Below, piece by piece: positions 34,108-42,785 of a stretch of DNA of 64,000 nucleotides. The DNA lies in assembly GCF_040655735.1 (NCBI RefSeq), contig NZ_JBFAKK010000012.1, positions 186,001 through 250,000 of the forward strand, given 5' to 3'. Under the pieces are notes generated by a model. That model worked only from the letters and a program-made list of their open reading frames with translations. It had not been told where the DNA came from and did no database searches. Position 1 is the stretch's first letter. The number at the start of each line of letters is the position of its first letter. Position numbers and translations under genes: made by a program. The DNA is from Phytomonospora sp040655735 (GTDB taxonomy: Bacteria > Actinomycetota > Actinomycetes > Mycobacteriales > Micromonosporaceae).

Positions 34108-35805
34108 TTAAACCCCGGCCTCCGGTTCGGGTGGGGCGGCCGTGCGGCGCATGGTCCGGCGGAGATCGGCGCGCCCGGCGACGACGAGCAGCCGCTGCCC
34201 GCCGAGCAGGATCCGCGCCGCCGGCGGCGAGAAGTTCAGGCCGGTCTCGTCGCGCACGGCCAAGACCCAGACCCCGGTGCGCACCACGCCCTCCCGGATC
34301 GCGGCGACCGGCGCACCGTCCAGTTCGGACCCGCGCCCGACCTCGACCTCGGCGATCACCAGCACCGCCCGGTCGACGGTGATGGTGCCCTTGACGTCCT
34401 GGTCGGTCATCGCGGCGGCGAAGGCGGGAGCGGCGACCGTGGACACGCTCAGAGTGCTGGCGCCGTCGGAGCGCTCATCGATGCGCATGGCCAGATCGCC
34501 GTCGCCGACGCGCAGCACGATCCGCAGCGAGGAGCGGATCTCCCGGGCGTTCCAGGCCGCTTCGAGGTTGGCGACGTCGCTGCTGGTCACCGCCACCAGC
34601 GACCGGCAGGTGCGCACCTGCGCGGCCTGCAAGGTCTCGGCGCGGCTGGCGTCGCCGTGCACGACCGGCACGCCCAGCCGCCGCGCGCTCTCCATTCCCG
34701 GCGCCAGCTCGTTCTCCTCGATCGCCACCACCGGCACCCCGAGGTTGGCCAGCTGCGTGATCACCTGGACGCCGATGTTGCCCAGCCCGATGACGATCAC
34801 GTGGTCGCTGATGGGCCGGCGCAGCTGCCCGGTCGCCGCGGCCAGCCGCCGTCCGACGACGGTCTCCACAATGGACGCCGTGAGCACCGGCACCAGCGCC
34901 ACCCCGGCGAAGGCGACCAGCATGTGCGTCACCTGCTCGATGCCGGCGGCCTTGAGGTCGGGGTCGATGCCCCCGGCGGTGGTCAGCATGACGATGTAGG
35001 CCGACTGGAGCCAGCTGATCGACGGCTCGTGGTTCTCGGCGATCATGAAGGTTCCCAGGACCACGAACAGCAGCAGTCCCAGCGTCGCGATCCGCAGCTT
35101 GCGGTCGACGGTCTCGCGCAGCACGTCCCACATCCTCGTCACCGCGCGCCGGACCCGGTGCCGCACCAGCGACAGCGACTCCGAAGGCGGCTCGTCGGAC
35201 AGCGTCAGCACCAGCCGCGCCTCGGGATGCGTCGCCGGGACGAGCTTCTTGCCGTCGATGGTGTCGCGGATCCCGCAGACCGTCTTGGCGTCGGGAAGCG
35301 CGCCGATCCGCGTCAGGTAGAGCGTCTGGCTGTCGCCGATCTCGACGTGCGAGTCGGGGATCTCCCCGAGCGCGGTGGCCACAAAGGACGGTGCGGCCAT
35401 CTCGGCGTCGGAGATGACCGAGCAGTCGCCCACCAGAACCCGCACCCGCGAGGCGATCGAGAGGTTGAACAGCCGCAGCACGACCGGGATCCGCGCGTTC
35501 GCCGCGCGCGCCCGCAAAGCGGCGTGCACGTTGTCGACGTCGTCCTGCCGCACGAACGCGATCGACTTGGCGTTGTCGATCCCGGCGCTGCGCAGCGCGT
35601 CCTCGTCGAGCCGCTCGGCCTCGATCACGATGACCTTGGAGATCCGCGCGATCTGCGGGCCGTGGCCGCGCTTCTTCGACCGCAGCAGGACCGTGACCTG
35701 CTCCTCGCGCTCGCAGAGTTCCTCGACGAGGCGGAAGGCCAGCGCGTCGTCCCCGCACACGATCAGGTGGGATTTGCGCCGCCGCGCGGCGAGGGGGGCC
35801 AGCAT
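34108..35805 (-). CDS. double-RCK ion-channel-like protein
   Basis: A 565-residue protein with a Rossmann-type RCK domain first (HLIVCGDDALAFRLVEEL near residue 13, DNAKSIAFVRQDDVDN), then a segment with IGALPDAKTV, a hydrophobic helix IATLGLLLFVVLGTFMI near 250-270, a pore-like loop MLTTAGGIDPD, a second helix VAFAGVALVPVLTASIV and a second RCK domain (DHVIVIGLGNIGVQVITQL). The layout RCK-2TM-RCK with a filter lacking GYG recalls CASTOR/POLLUX-type channels but has the first RCK before the pore. ATG 35805 is the likely start. Likely an ion channel in the membrane, ion unknown. Confidence 0.7.
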   Translation of the reverse strand: MLAPLAARRRKSHLIVCGDDALAFRLVEELCEREEQVTVLLRSKKRGHGPQIARISKVIVIEAERLDEDALRSAGIDNAKSIAFVRQDDVDNVHAALRARAANARIPVVLRLFNLSIASRVRVLVGDCSVISDAEMAAPSFVATALGEIPDSHVEIGDSQTLYLTRIGALPDAKTVCGIRDTIDGKKLVPATHPEARLVLTLSDEPPSESLSLVRHRVRRAVTRMWDVLRETVDRKLRIATLGLLLFVVLGTFMIAENHEPSISWLQSAYIVMLTTAGGIDPDLKAAGIEQVTHMLVAFAGVALVPVLTASIVETVVGRRLAAATGQLRRPISDHVIVIGLGNIGVQVITQLANLGVPVVAIEENELAPGMESARRLGVPVVHGDASRAETLQAAQVRTCRSLVAVTSSDVANLEAAWNAREIRSSLRIVLRVGDGDLAMRIDERSDGASTLSVSTVAAPAFAAAMTDQDVKGTITVDRAVLVIAEVEVGRGSELDGAPVAAIREGVVRTGVWVLAVRDETGLNFSPPAARILLGGQRLLVVAGRADLRRTMRRTAAPPEPEAGV

Positions 35806-36360
35806 GAGCCAAAGGCTATCCGCGCGGCGCCAAGGGATCGAGGACGGTCGATCATGGACGTACGACCGCCGCGCTTCTACCACCGCGAACACCGCCGGCG
35901 CAAGAGATCCGCTCTCTCGGTTATTTCTCCGTCGCAGACAGTGCCCTAACCATTCGGTCGCTCGTTGTATCGAGTGAGGCACAGCCAGTGTCTGACGGCC
36001 TCGCTCGCCTGGGACCGCCGGTCCGGATTCAAGGCGACGGCCGACGTGCGCGCGGCGCCCCCAGCCCCGCGTGCCTCGCGAAACGTTGTGCGCGCACGGG
36101 TGTCAAGACCGGCCTGGCGACTGTCCGGTCAACGTGCGCTCCCCTGTTGCGCGTGCCCCCGATCGTCATCGATCGGCGTCGGCCACACGAATCCGCGACT
36201 TCGCACCCAACCGTCCAGCCCGGTTTCCAGCCCGGCCGGCACCGCGACGCCCTGTGCGCCGAACGGCGCACCGGACCTCGCGGCGGCGAACAGGCCGCAG
36301 TAGTCGCCTGCGGGATGAGCAGGCGACCCATCGGCAGTGACGAATGTTGAAAGGTATGCA
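35806..36360. other. long upstream region with a leader hairpin
   Basis: A 555-base divergent gap between the channel gene and the secreted repeat-protein gene. GTCGCCTGC (36303-36311) pairs perfectly with 36319-36327 about 30 bases before the ATG at 36361. I looked for cobalamin and c-di-AMP riboswitch patterns and did not recognise either. No gene is supported. Confidence 0.5.
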
Positions 36361-37446
36361 ATGAACAAGTGGCTTACACGCACTGTGGGCACCATGGGAG
36401 TCGCCGGCGGGGTTGTCCTGCTGGCGGCAGGGGTCGCGCAGGCCGCCGACGGAACCACCGTCGGCAAGGCCCAAGCGCCCACCGCGGGTGTCGCGGGGCT
36501 CGGCCAGATGCTCAACCCCACCGACCTGGTCGGTGGGACCACGGGCGCTCTCTCCGGTAACAGCCCGTTCGGGCTGTCGAACCCGGCCGGTGCACTCGGC
36601 GCGCTGCCCACGGGCAGCCTGTTCGGGGGCTCCGACAAGGGTCACCACCGCAAGGGCGTCAAGGAAGCCGGTCCGGCCGACGCGTTCGGCAGGATGGCCG
36701 GCGGTCTGACCCACGGCGTCGACAAGGGCGTCAGCAAGGGACTGCCGCTCAACGGCGGCGTTCCGTCGGTCGGGAACCTGCCCCTGGGCATGATCCCGGC
36801 CGCCGGAGACGTGACCAGCCTGGACTCGCAGAACGTCGTCGCCGACCTCATGTCCGTCCAGGATGTTCTCGACCAGGCGGCGTCGGCCGAGGGGCTCCCC
36901 CTCCCGGTCGGTGGCCTGGACAGCAGCGCCGGCAACATCGTCGGCGGTGTGGCGGGCGCGATCCCGGCGCAGGACCTCACTGGGTCCCTGCCCGTCGGTG
37001 GCCTCGCCAACGGCCTGCCCCTGGTGGGTGGCCTGACCGGTGGGCAGGCTTCGGCTCCGCAGGCGCCGAAGCCCATGAAGCCGGGCAAGTCCGACGCGCC
37101 GAAGGCCGACGCGCCGGTTGCCACCGAGAAGAAGAACAAGCCCGCCGACCAGCCGATGCCGCTTCCGCAGCCGCAGGCGGACCCCGTTTCGGGTCTCGTC
37201 AGTGGTCTGCCGATCGCGGGCGGCCTGGCGGGCGGCCCGCTGTCGACGGTCACCGGTGCCACCGGTGGTCTCCCCGTCGTCGGCGGCCTGACCAAGGGCG
37301 GCCTGCCCGTCCTTGGCGGCCAGACCCCCGCTGAGGGCAAGTTCGGCATGCCGGTCGCGACCGACCTGCTCGGCGGGCTGCCGCTCGTCGGAGACCTGGC
37401 CGGCACGACCGGTAAGGCGCTGCCCGGGGACCTGGTGAAGCGCTAG
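36361..37446 (+). CDS. secreted Gly/Leu/Pro-rich repeat protein
   Basis: A 361-residue protein with a signal peptide (MNKWLTRTVGTMGVAGGVV, cleavage after AQA). The mature part is built from loose repeats of the form GLPLVGGL, LPVVGGLTKG, LPVLGG, LPIAGGLAG, with a Lys/Pro/Asp/Gln-rich linker at about residues 225-270. Regularly spaced Leu-Pro-Val-Gly-Gly suggests a surface fibre or matrix protein, similar to other low-complexity secreted proteins of actinomycetes; no enzyme motif is seen. ATG 36361 has GAAAGG just upstream, and a long leader with a hairpin. Confidence 0.65.
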   Translation: MNKWLTRTVGTMGVAGGVVLLAAGVAQAADGTTVGKAQAPTAGVAGLGQMLNPTDLVGGTTGALSGNSPFGLSNPAGALGALPTGSLFGGSDKGHHRKGVKEAGPADAFGRMAGGLTHGVDKGVSKGLPLNGGVPSVGNLPLGMIPAAGDVTSLDSQNVVADLMSVQDVLDQAASAEGLPLPVGGLDSSAGNIVGGVAGAIPAQDLTGSLPVGGLANGLPLVGGLTGGQASAPQAPKPMKPGKSDAPKADAPVATEKKNKPADQPMPLPQPQADPVSGLVSGLPIAGGLAGGPLSTVTGATGGLPVVGGLTKGGLPVLGGQTPAEGKFGMPVATDLLGGLPLVGDLAGTTGKALPGDLVKR

Positions 37447-37477
37447 ACCCGCGGTACCGGTCTTCGGGCCGGTCCAC

Positions 37478-37514
37478 GAAGAGGGCCGCAACCATCGAGG
37501 TTGCGGCCCTCTTC
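37478..37514. terminator. bidirectional terminator
   Basis: A perfect 16-bp stem (37478-37493 with 37499-37514) around ATCGA, between two convergent genes. Confidence 0.85.
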
Positions 37515-37542
37515 ACGTGCCGCGGGCGCCCCTGGCCGGTGG

Positions 37543-38769
37543 TTACGCCGGGATCTCGGCCGGCCCGGTCTGAACCCGCCGCACGCCCGGATGGAGCGCG
37601 ACGAAGGCGATGAGCGCGACGAGCATGACCGTGCAGAGCGCGTAGGGCGCCACCGGCGAGGCCTCGTACAGCGCGGTTCCGGCGAGCGGGCCGACCACGA
37701 AGGACATGGCGTTGGCCGAGGCGACGAGCCCGGCGACCGAGCCCTGCTCCTCGCGCGCGGCGAGCAGCGTCGGCGCGGCCATGTAGCCGGGCAGGCCGAA
37801 ACCCATCCCGCCGCCGACGACCGCGACGCCGACGGCGATCACGAGCACGTTCGGCGCCAGGACCAGCGCGAGCATCCCGGCGGTCATGACGACGGCGCCG
37901 ACGCGGATGAGCCGCAGCGGACGCCACCCGAGCCGGGGGACGAGGAAGGCCTGCGCGAGGAGCATCATGCCCGCTCCGGCGAGCATGACCAGGCCGGTGG
38001 CGCGGCCGGTCGCCTGGGAGCCGAGGTCGAGGCGGTCCTGGAGGAGGAAGCCGACGGTCATCATGACGACGCCGATGGCGAAGTACATGCCGAAGCCGGT
38101 GAGCAGGAAAGGCCACATGCGCGGGTCGCGGGCGCGGACCTTGACGGCGGGTGGGGGGACGCGGTGCCGGTCGGGCGCGGGCAGTCCGCGCCATACCAAG
38201 ACGGTGATCACCGCGATCAGGACCGGCGCCACGAAGAGCGGGACGAGCAGGCCGCCGCCCACGAGGAGGCCGCCGAGGGCCGGTCCGACGGCGGTGCCCA
38301 GACCGATGGCGGCGCCGATCATGGACATGCCGTTGACGCGTTCCGTCTCGCCGGTGGTCACGTCGGACACGTAGGCGCCGGCGGTGACGGGCGCCGCGGC
38401 CCAGGCCAGGCCGAAGATCAGCCCGCGCGCGAGCAGGATCAGTCCGAACAGGACCGGGACGGCGAAGGCGCCGGTGAGGCCCTGCCGGGCGATGAGCGCG
38501 AACGCGAGGAGCCCGGCGCCCGCGCCGACGAGAGAGAACAGCAGGACGGGTTTGTGGCCTCGCCGGGCGCCGACGCGGCCCCAGAGAGGGCTGATGAGGA
38601 CGACGCCGGAAGCACCGACGGTCATGACGATGCCGAGGTGGATCTCGCCGAGGCCGAGCTCGCGGGCGAGTGGGGCGAGGACCGGGTTCACCATCTGCTG
38701 GCCGGTCATGATTCCGAAGACCGCGAGGCAGACGAGTAGGACGGGTCGCTGCTTGAACTTTTCGAACAT
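37543..38769 (-). CDS. MFS drug-efflux-like transporter
   Basis: A 408-residue protein with 12 hydrophobic segments. The MFS A motif is present as SPLWGRVGARRGHKPVL between helices 2 and 3, and the motif-C-like GPALGGLLVGGGLLVPLF in helix 5, which is typical of drug/proton antiporters. ATG 38769 (MFEKFKQR) lies within a 12-base palindrome, the likely operator of the divergent TetR protein. This arrangement suggests efflux induced by a ligand of that regulator. Confidence 0.85.
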   Translation of the reverse strand: MFEKFKQRPVLLVCLAVFGIMTGQQMVNPVLAPLARELGLGEIHLGIVMTVGASGVVLISPLWGRVGARRGHKPVLLFSLVGAGAGLLAFALIARQGLTGAFAVPVLFGLILLARGLIFGLAWAAAPVTAGAYVSDVTTGETERVNGMSMIGAAIGLGTAVGPALGGLLVGGGLLVPLFVAPVLIAVITVLVWRGLPAPDRHRVPPPAVKVRARDPRMWPFLLTGFGMYFAIGVVMMTVGFLLQDRLDLGSQATGRATGLVMLAGAGMMLLAQAFLVPRLGWRPLRLIRVGAVVMTAGMLALVLAPNVLVIAVGVAVVGGGMGFGLPGYMAAPTLLAAREEQGSVAGLVASANAMSFVVGPLAGTALYEASPVAPYALCTVMLVALIAFVALHPGVRRVQTGPAEIPA

Positions 38770-38774
38770 GTTCG
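38763..38774. promoter_or_regulatory. palindromic operator over the MFS start codon
   Basis: CGAACATGTTCG is a perfect 12-base palindrome that contains the ATG of the transporter gene; the divergent TetR gene starts 57 bases away. Confidence 0.55.
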
Positions 38775-38830
38775 TAAAGTAGTCGCGGGGCGGGGCCGAC
38801 GTCAACCGCCCGGTTGGGGATGATGGAGTC

Positions 38831-39499
38831 GTGGCAGGTCAATCAAGTGGACGTACCGGTCGCCCGCCCATCACCTCGCGGGCCGACATCATGGCCGCCG
38901 CTCGCCGGCTGATAGACCGCGACGGCTGGGAGAAGCTGACGATCCGCAAGCTGGCGGCCGAGGCGGGAGTCGCGCCGACGACGCTCTACCACCACATCCG
39001 CGACAAGGAGGACCTGCTCAAGCAGCTCCTCGACGACGCCGCCGACGCCATCGAGCGCCCGACGCTGCCGGCCGATCCGCGCGGGCGGATCATCGCCGCC
39101 GCGACCGTGATGCACGCCGGGCTGTCGGAATGGCCGTGGCTGGCCGAAGTGCTCACCGACGGCGACCTGACCGGCGACTCGGCGATGTGGCTGGTCGAGA
39201 CGATCATCGCCGCGGCGCTGGACGCGGGCTGCACCCCGCCCGAGGCGGTCGCGCTGTACCGAGCGGTGTGGAGCTACACGGCGGGAGAGATCCTGGTGCG
39301 CGCGAACTCCGCGAGGCGCCGGGCGGAGCTGGGCGGAACGACGTACGGCGACGCGCTGGTGCGGAGCCTGGACCCCGACGAGTACCCGGCGCTGGCGGGG
39401 ATCGCGGAGCAGTGGCCGGAGCTGACGACGCGGGACTGGTACGCGGCGGGACTGCGGGCGCTGGTGGACGGGACGTTGCGGGAGGTCGGCGAGGGGTAA
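38831..39499 (+). CDS. TetR-family regulator
   Basis: A 222-residue protein with the TetR helix-turn-helix: SRADIMAAARRLIDRDGWEKLTIRKLAAEAGVAPTTLYHHIRDKEDLL in two blocks. The C-terminal domain has YRAVWSYTAGEILVRANSA, as in the TetR_C type linked to drug exporters. It starts at GTG 38831 and is divergent from the MFS transporter, probably repressing it and itself through the palindrome at 38763. Confidence 0.85.
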   Translation: MAGQSSGRTGRPPITSRADIMAAARRLIDRDGWEKLTIRKLAAEAGVAPTTLYHHIRDKEDLLKQLLDDAADAIERPTLPADPRGRIIAAATVMHAGLSEWPWLAEVLTDGDLTGDSAMWLVETIIAAALDAGCTPPEAVALYRAVWSYTAGEILVRANSARRRAELGGTTYGDALVRSLDPDEYPALAGIAEQWPELTTRDWYAAGLRALVDGTLREVGEG

Positions 39500-39581
39500 G
39501 GGGCAGCTCTTCGGGGTGAAGGCCGGACCCGGCGCGAGCGGAAGGATCCCGGTTCGCGCTCGTCGGTGAGGCAGCCGCCGG

Positions 39582-39629
39582 GAGCTTCGGGTTCGAGACC
39601 CCGGACCCGGGACCTCGAACCCGAAGCTC
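39582..39629. terminator. inverted repeat after the tetR gene
   Basis: A perfect 15-bp stem (39582-39596 with 39615-39629) round an 18-base loop, 80 bases after the TetR stop. No T-tract, so function as a terminator is a guess. Confidence 0.5.
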
Positions 39630-39636
39630 AGGGCCT

Positions 39637-39802
39637 TAGGGCGTGTCCTGGTGATCACTGCGGGGCTGCGGCGGACTCGTTTTCCCCCTGGCAGCACCGT
39701 TCCTTCGCCCAGGTACAACACCGGTACCAGGGCGAAAGAACGGCTTGCCAGAAGAAAAACGAGCCTCGCCTCGCACCCACAAGATCACCAGGACACACCC
39801 TA
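39637..39802. mobile_element. 166-bp MITE, copy 1
   Basis: TAGGGCGTGTCCTGGTGATC at the left is the reverse complement of the right end, bar one base near the tip. Copy 2 at 43737-43902 has the same length in the opposite orientation and is about 95% identical by eye. It contains no gene. A CTAG at 39800-39803 forms its right edge and gives hisC its stop codon. Confidence 0.8.
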
Positions 39803-40882
39803 GAGCCCGGCCTCGGCCGCGACCTTCAGGAAGGTGTCGTTCTCCTCGGGCGTTCCCACCGTCACCCGCACGCCGTCGCCGGGGAAGGGGCGCACGATCA
39901 CCCCGCGCGACTCGCAGTGCTTCCCGAACTCCACCGAGCGCTCCGCCAGCGGCAGCCACACGAAGTTCGCCTGGCTCTCCGGCACGTCCGGGACGAACTT
40001 GCGCAACTCCTCGGTCAGCCGCGTCCGCTCGCTGATCACCAGCGCCGCGCGGCGCTCCATCTCGTCCTCGGCGCGCAGCGCGGCGAGCGCCGCGGCCTGC
40101 ACGCACGCGTTGGTCGAGAAGGGGGTGACGACCTTGCGGACGGCGTCGGCGACCTCGGGCTGCGCCACCAGGTAACCGGCGCGCAGGCCGGCCAGGCCCC
40201 ACGCCTTCGAGAAGGTCCGGACGACGACCACGTTGGGCCGGTCGCCGAACTCGGTGAGGCCGTCGGGGACCTCGTCGTCGGTGACGAACTCGCGGTAGGC
40301 CTCGTCGAGGATCACCAGGACCTCGGGGCCGACGCGGTCGATGAACGCGGCGAGCTCGTCGCGGCGCACCGACGTGCCGGTCGGGTTGTTGGGGTTGCAG
40401 ACGAAGACGACGCGCGTCTTGTCGGTCACGGCCGCCGCCATGGCGTCGAGGTCGTGGCCGTGGTCGGCCTTGTTGGGGACCTTCACGGCGGTGACGCCGG
40501 CCGTCGCCGCGATGATCGGGTAGGCCTCGAAGCTGCGCCAGGAGAAGACGACCTCGTCGCCGGGGACCGTCGCGGCCTTCAGCAGGTGCTCGCACAGGGC
40601 CACCGAGCCGCAGCCCGTCGCGATCCGTTCGATGCCGACGTCGAGGCGCGCCGCCAGGGTCTCGCGGAGCGCGAGGACGCCCATGTCGGGGTAGCGGTGG
40701 ACCTGCGTCGCGGCCTCCAGGATCGCCTCCGGCACGCCGGGGAGCGGGCCGTAGGGGACCTCGTTGCTGGCGAGCTTGATGGCCTCGGTGAGGCCGAGCT
40801 CGCGGGCGAGGTCGGCGGGGTTGCGACCGGGGACGTAACTGGGGAGGGCGTCGAGGTCAGCGCGAGTCAGGCGACGAGACAT
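39800..40882 (-). CDS. hisC: histidinol-phosphate/aromatic aminotransferase
   Basis: A 360-residue fold-type I PLP enzyme. Features: LASNEVPYGPLPGV, the PLP-binding CNPNNPTGTS and DEAYREFV with the cofactor Asp, and SKAWGLAGLRAGY in which the Lys of SKAW holds PLP. Isolated copies outside the his operon, like Mycobacterium Rv3772, often act on phenylalanine or other aromatic amino acids (Pat). The hisC name is used because the family is clear; the substrate is not. It overlaps the RDD gene by 26 bases and ends in the CTAG of a MITE. Confidence 0.85.
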   Translation of the reverse strand: MSRRLTRADLDALPSYVPGRNPADLARELGLTEAIKLASNEVPYGPLPGVPEAILEAATQVHRYPDMGVLALRETLAARLDVGIERIATGCGSVALCEHLLKAATVPGDEVVFSWRSFEAYPIIAATAGVTAVKVPNKADHGHDLDAMAAAVTDKTRVVFVCNPNNPTGTSVRRDELAAFIDRVGPEVLVILDEAYREFVTDDEVPDGLTEFGDRPNVVVVRTFSKAWGLAGLRAGYLVAQPEVADAVRKVVTPFSTNACVQAAALAALRAEDEMERRAALVISERTRLTEELRKFVPDVPESQANFVWLPLAERSVEFGKHCESRGVIVRPFPGDGVRVTVGTPEENDTFLKVAAEAGL

Positions 40883-41741
40883 CGGTGTCTCCTTTCACGT
40901 TTTGTGCGGGGCCGGCGGTGGCGGGGACGAGCACCACCGTGGTGCCGGGTGACTTGTCGTGCAGGCACTGACGATACGGGCGGTCGCGCAGGCACCACAG
41001 CGCGTCGGCGAGGAGCAGGAAGATCCCGCAGGCCAGGAACATGAACGGCAGGGCCATGAAGGACCAGCGCAGGCCGACCCACCCGAGCTTGAGCGGCTGC
41101 CCGTAGAGGGGCACGACCTTGATGCCGACCATCCGCTTGCCGAGCGTCTGCCCGGTGTAGGTGGTCATCGGGACCTCGTAGACGAACCAGAGGAGCAGGG
41201 CGATGAACATGATGGTGAGCTGGAGGTTGTTGGCCCTCTCGGAGAGCGTGAACGGGTCCAGCTGGCCGCCTTCGCGCATCGCCGCCTCGACCGCCGGAGT
41301 GACCTCCTGGAAGAAGCGGTAGATGAAGTAGCCGTTGACGACGACGTTGAGCAGGAGCACCGCGACGAGGTCGATGAGCCGCGCCGACAGTCGCTGCCCC
41401 GGCGAGGCCAGGGTGTATTTCTTCATGTCACTGGACGGCTGGGGGAAGCCCGGTGGGAGGGCCGGGCCGCCACGTTGGCCCATCTCCTGCGGGGGACGCC
41501 GGTCGACGGGTGTCACGCCTGCCGGCGGCGGGGCCCACGTCGGGTCCGCCCGGCCGGGGAGGCCCTGCTGGCCGGGGTCGGCGGGGATGGCGAGGGGCGG
41601 TTCGGGCTCGGGTTCGGGAGGGCCGTCGGGTGCGTCGGCGTCGGCGGGCAGGGGCTTGCCGATCCACTGCTCGCCGTCCCAGTACCGCTGAGTCTCGGGT
41701 TCGGCCGGGTCCCGGTACCAGCCGGGCTCGATGCTGCTCAC
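40857..41741 (-). CDS. DUF2510-RDD membrane protein
   Basis: A 294-residue protein with an N-terminal DUF2510 motif PGWYRDPAEPETQRYWDGEQW, split as PGWYRDP and RYWDGEQW, a Pro/Glu-rich linker, and an RDD domain with three or four membrane helices: GQRLSARLIDLVAV, MFIALLLWFVYEV, GQTLGKRMVGI and FMALPFMFLACGIFLL. The N-terminal motif and linker suggest a cytoplasmic sensor or scaffold. It starts at GTG 41741 and lies upstream of hisC in one transcript; the partner of such proteins is unknown. Confidence 0.8.
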   Translation of the reverse strand: MSSIEPGWYRDPAEPETQRYWDGEQWIGKPLPADADAPDGPPEPEPEPPLAIPADPGQQGLPGRADPTWAPPPAGVTPVDRRPPQEMGQRGGPALPPGFPQPSSDMKKYTLASPGQRLSARLIDLVAVLLLNVVVNGYFIYRFFQEVTPAVEAAMREGGQLDPFTLSERANNLQLTIMFIALLLWFVYEVPMTTYTGQTLGKRMVGIKVVPLYGQPLKLGWVGLRWSFMALPFMFLACGIFLLLADALWCLRDRPYRQCLHDKSPGTTVVLVPATAGPAQNVKGDTDVSSPDSR

Positions 41742-41800
41742 CCGCGCAATTCTGACAGTGCGCTCGGCCGACCGGCGCCGGCGGCCTGGGTAGCCGCCGT

Positions 41801-42715
41801 TCAGCGGCGGGAGGGCGGGTGGGGGAGGGGGTCGCCCGGGCCTGGGTCGCGCTCCACTCCCGCTCGCGCCACGCCCCCGCATAACCCCCCGAAGAAGTCG
41901 GCGAGCGCCCCCGCGACCCGTCCCGGCGCGTTCTCCATGGGAATGTGTCCCGCCCCCGGCACGCGCACGAGCCTGCTGGCCGGCATCTCCGCGGCGAAGC
42001 GCTCGGCGTACCCCACGCCCTGGAACCCGTCGTCTTCTCCCCAGACGAGCAGCTTGGGTGTGGTGTTCCGCCGCAGCGCGGGAACCAGTTCCCGCGTGTA
42101 GCGGTGGTCGGCCGCGCCCACCATGGCCATCCAGGACCGGCGGACCCGGGCGTCGTTCCACGGGTCCAGGTACTCGGTGATCAACTCCTCGGTGGCGGCA
42201 CCGGCCAGCGCGGCGGTCACGGCCTCCCGGCGGGCGGCGAGCAGTTCGCCGGCGGTGATCGCGGCGACGGCCTCGGGGTCGCGGAACCGGGCGACGCTCG
42301 ACACCGGCCAGGAGTCGTAGGTGACGGAGTTGACCAGTGCCAGGCGGGAGACCTCCAGTCGGTCATGGACGAGGAGGTGCTGGGCGACGGCGCCGCCGAT
42401 GTCGTGACCGGCCACGGCGACCGGCCCGGAAAGCCCGAGCGCGGTGGCGAAGCGCGCCACCCAGTCCGCCAGCGCCGGGACCGCGCCCGTCTCCAGGGTG
42501 AGTCCGCCTCCCGAGCGTCCGAGGCCGGGCAGGTCGACCGCCACGGGCCGCAGCCCCGCCTCGGCGAGGTCGCCCAGCACCGGAAACCAGACCCGGCTCC
42601 AGTACGTCCCGTGCAGCAGCAGTACGGCCGGCCCGTCCCGCTCGACGGTCAGGTGACTGGCCGGTTCGCCGTCGACCCGGACTTCGGCCCGCAGCACTTT
42701 CACGTCGTCGCTCAT
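41801..42715 (-). CDS. alpha/beta hydrolase, Asp-nucleophile (epoxide hydrolase/dehalogenase) type
   Basis: A 304-residue alpha/beta hydrolase with oxyanion HGTYWS, nucleophile elbow VAGHDIGGAVAQHL where Asp stands in place of Ser, acid VWGEDDGF and catalytic His GAGHIPM. An Asp nucleophile is the hallmark of epoxide hydrolases and haloalkane dehalogenases, which form an ester intermediate. ATG 42715 (MSDDVKVLRAE) is used because the upstream frame lies in the divergent gene's promoter region. Its substrate is unknown. It faces the AraC-type regulator gene. Confidence 0.8.
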   Translation of the reverse strand: MSDDVKVLRAEVRVDGEPASHLTVERDGPAVLLLHGTYWSRVWFPVLGDLAEAGLRPVAVDLPGLGRSGGGLTLETGAVPALADWVARFATALGLSGPVAVAGHDIGGAVAQHLLVHDRLEVSRLALVNSVTYDSWPVSSVARFRDPEAVAAITAGELLAARREAVTAALAGAATEELITEYLDPWNDARVRRSWMAMVGAADHRYTRELVPALRRNTTPKLLVWGEDDGFQGVGYAERFAAEMPASRLVRVPGAGHIPMENAPGRVAGALADFFGGLCGGVARAGVERDPGPGDPLPHPPSRR

Positions 42716-42785
42716 GGATCCACTGTCGCCGACGCCGTTCGCGCCGCCGAGAGTCTGGAAAGTCATCCTGGAGTACATTCTCGCC

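Noticed and set aside
35806..36360. Riboswitch (cobalamin or c-di-AMP type) in the leader of the repeat protein gene
   Set aside because: None of the conserved boxes I know is present; only a simple hairpin is seen.
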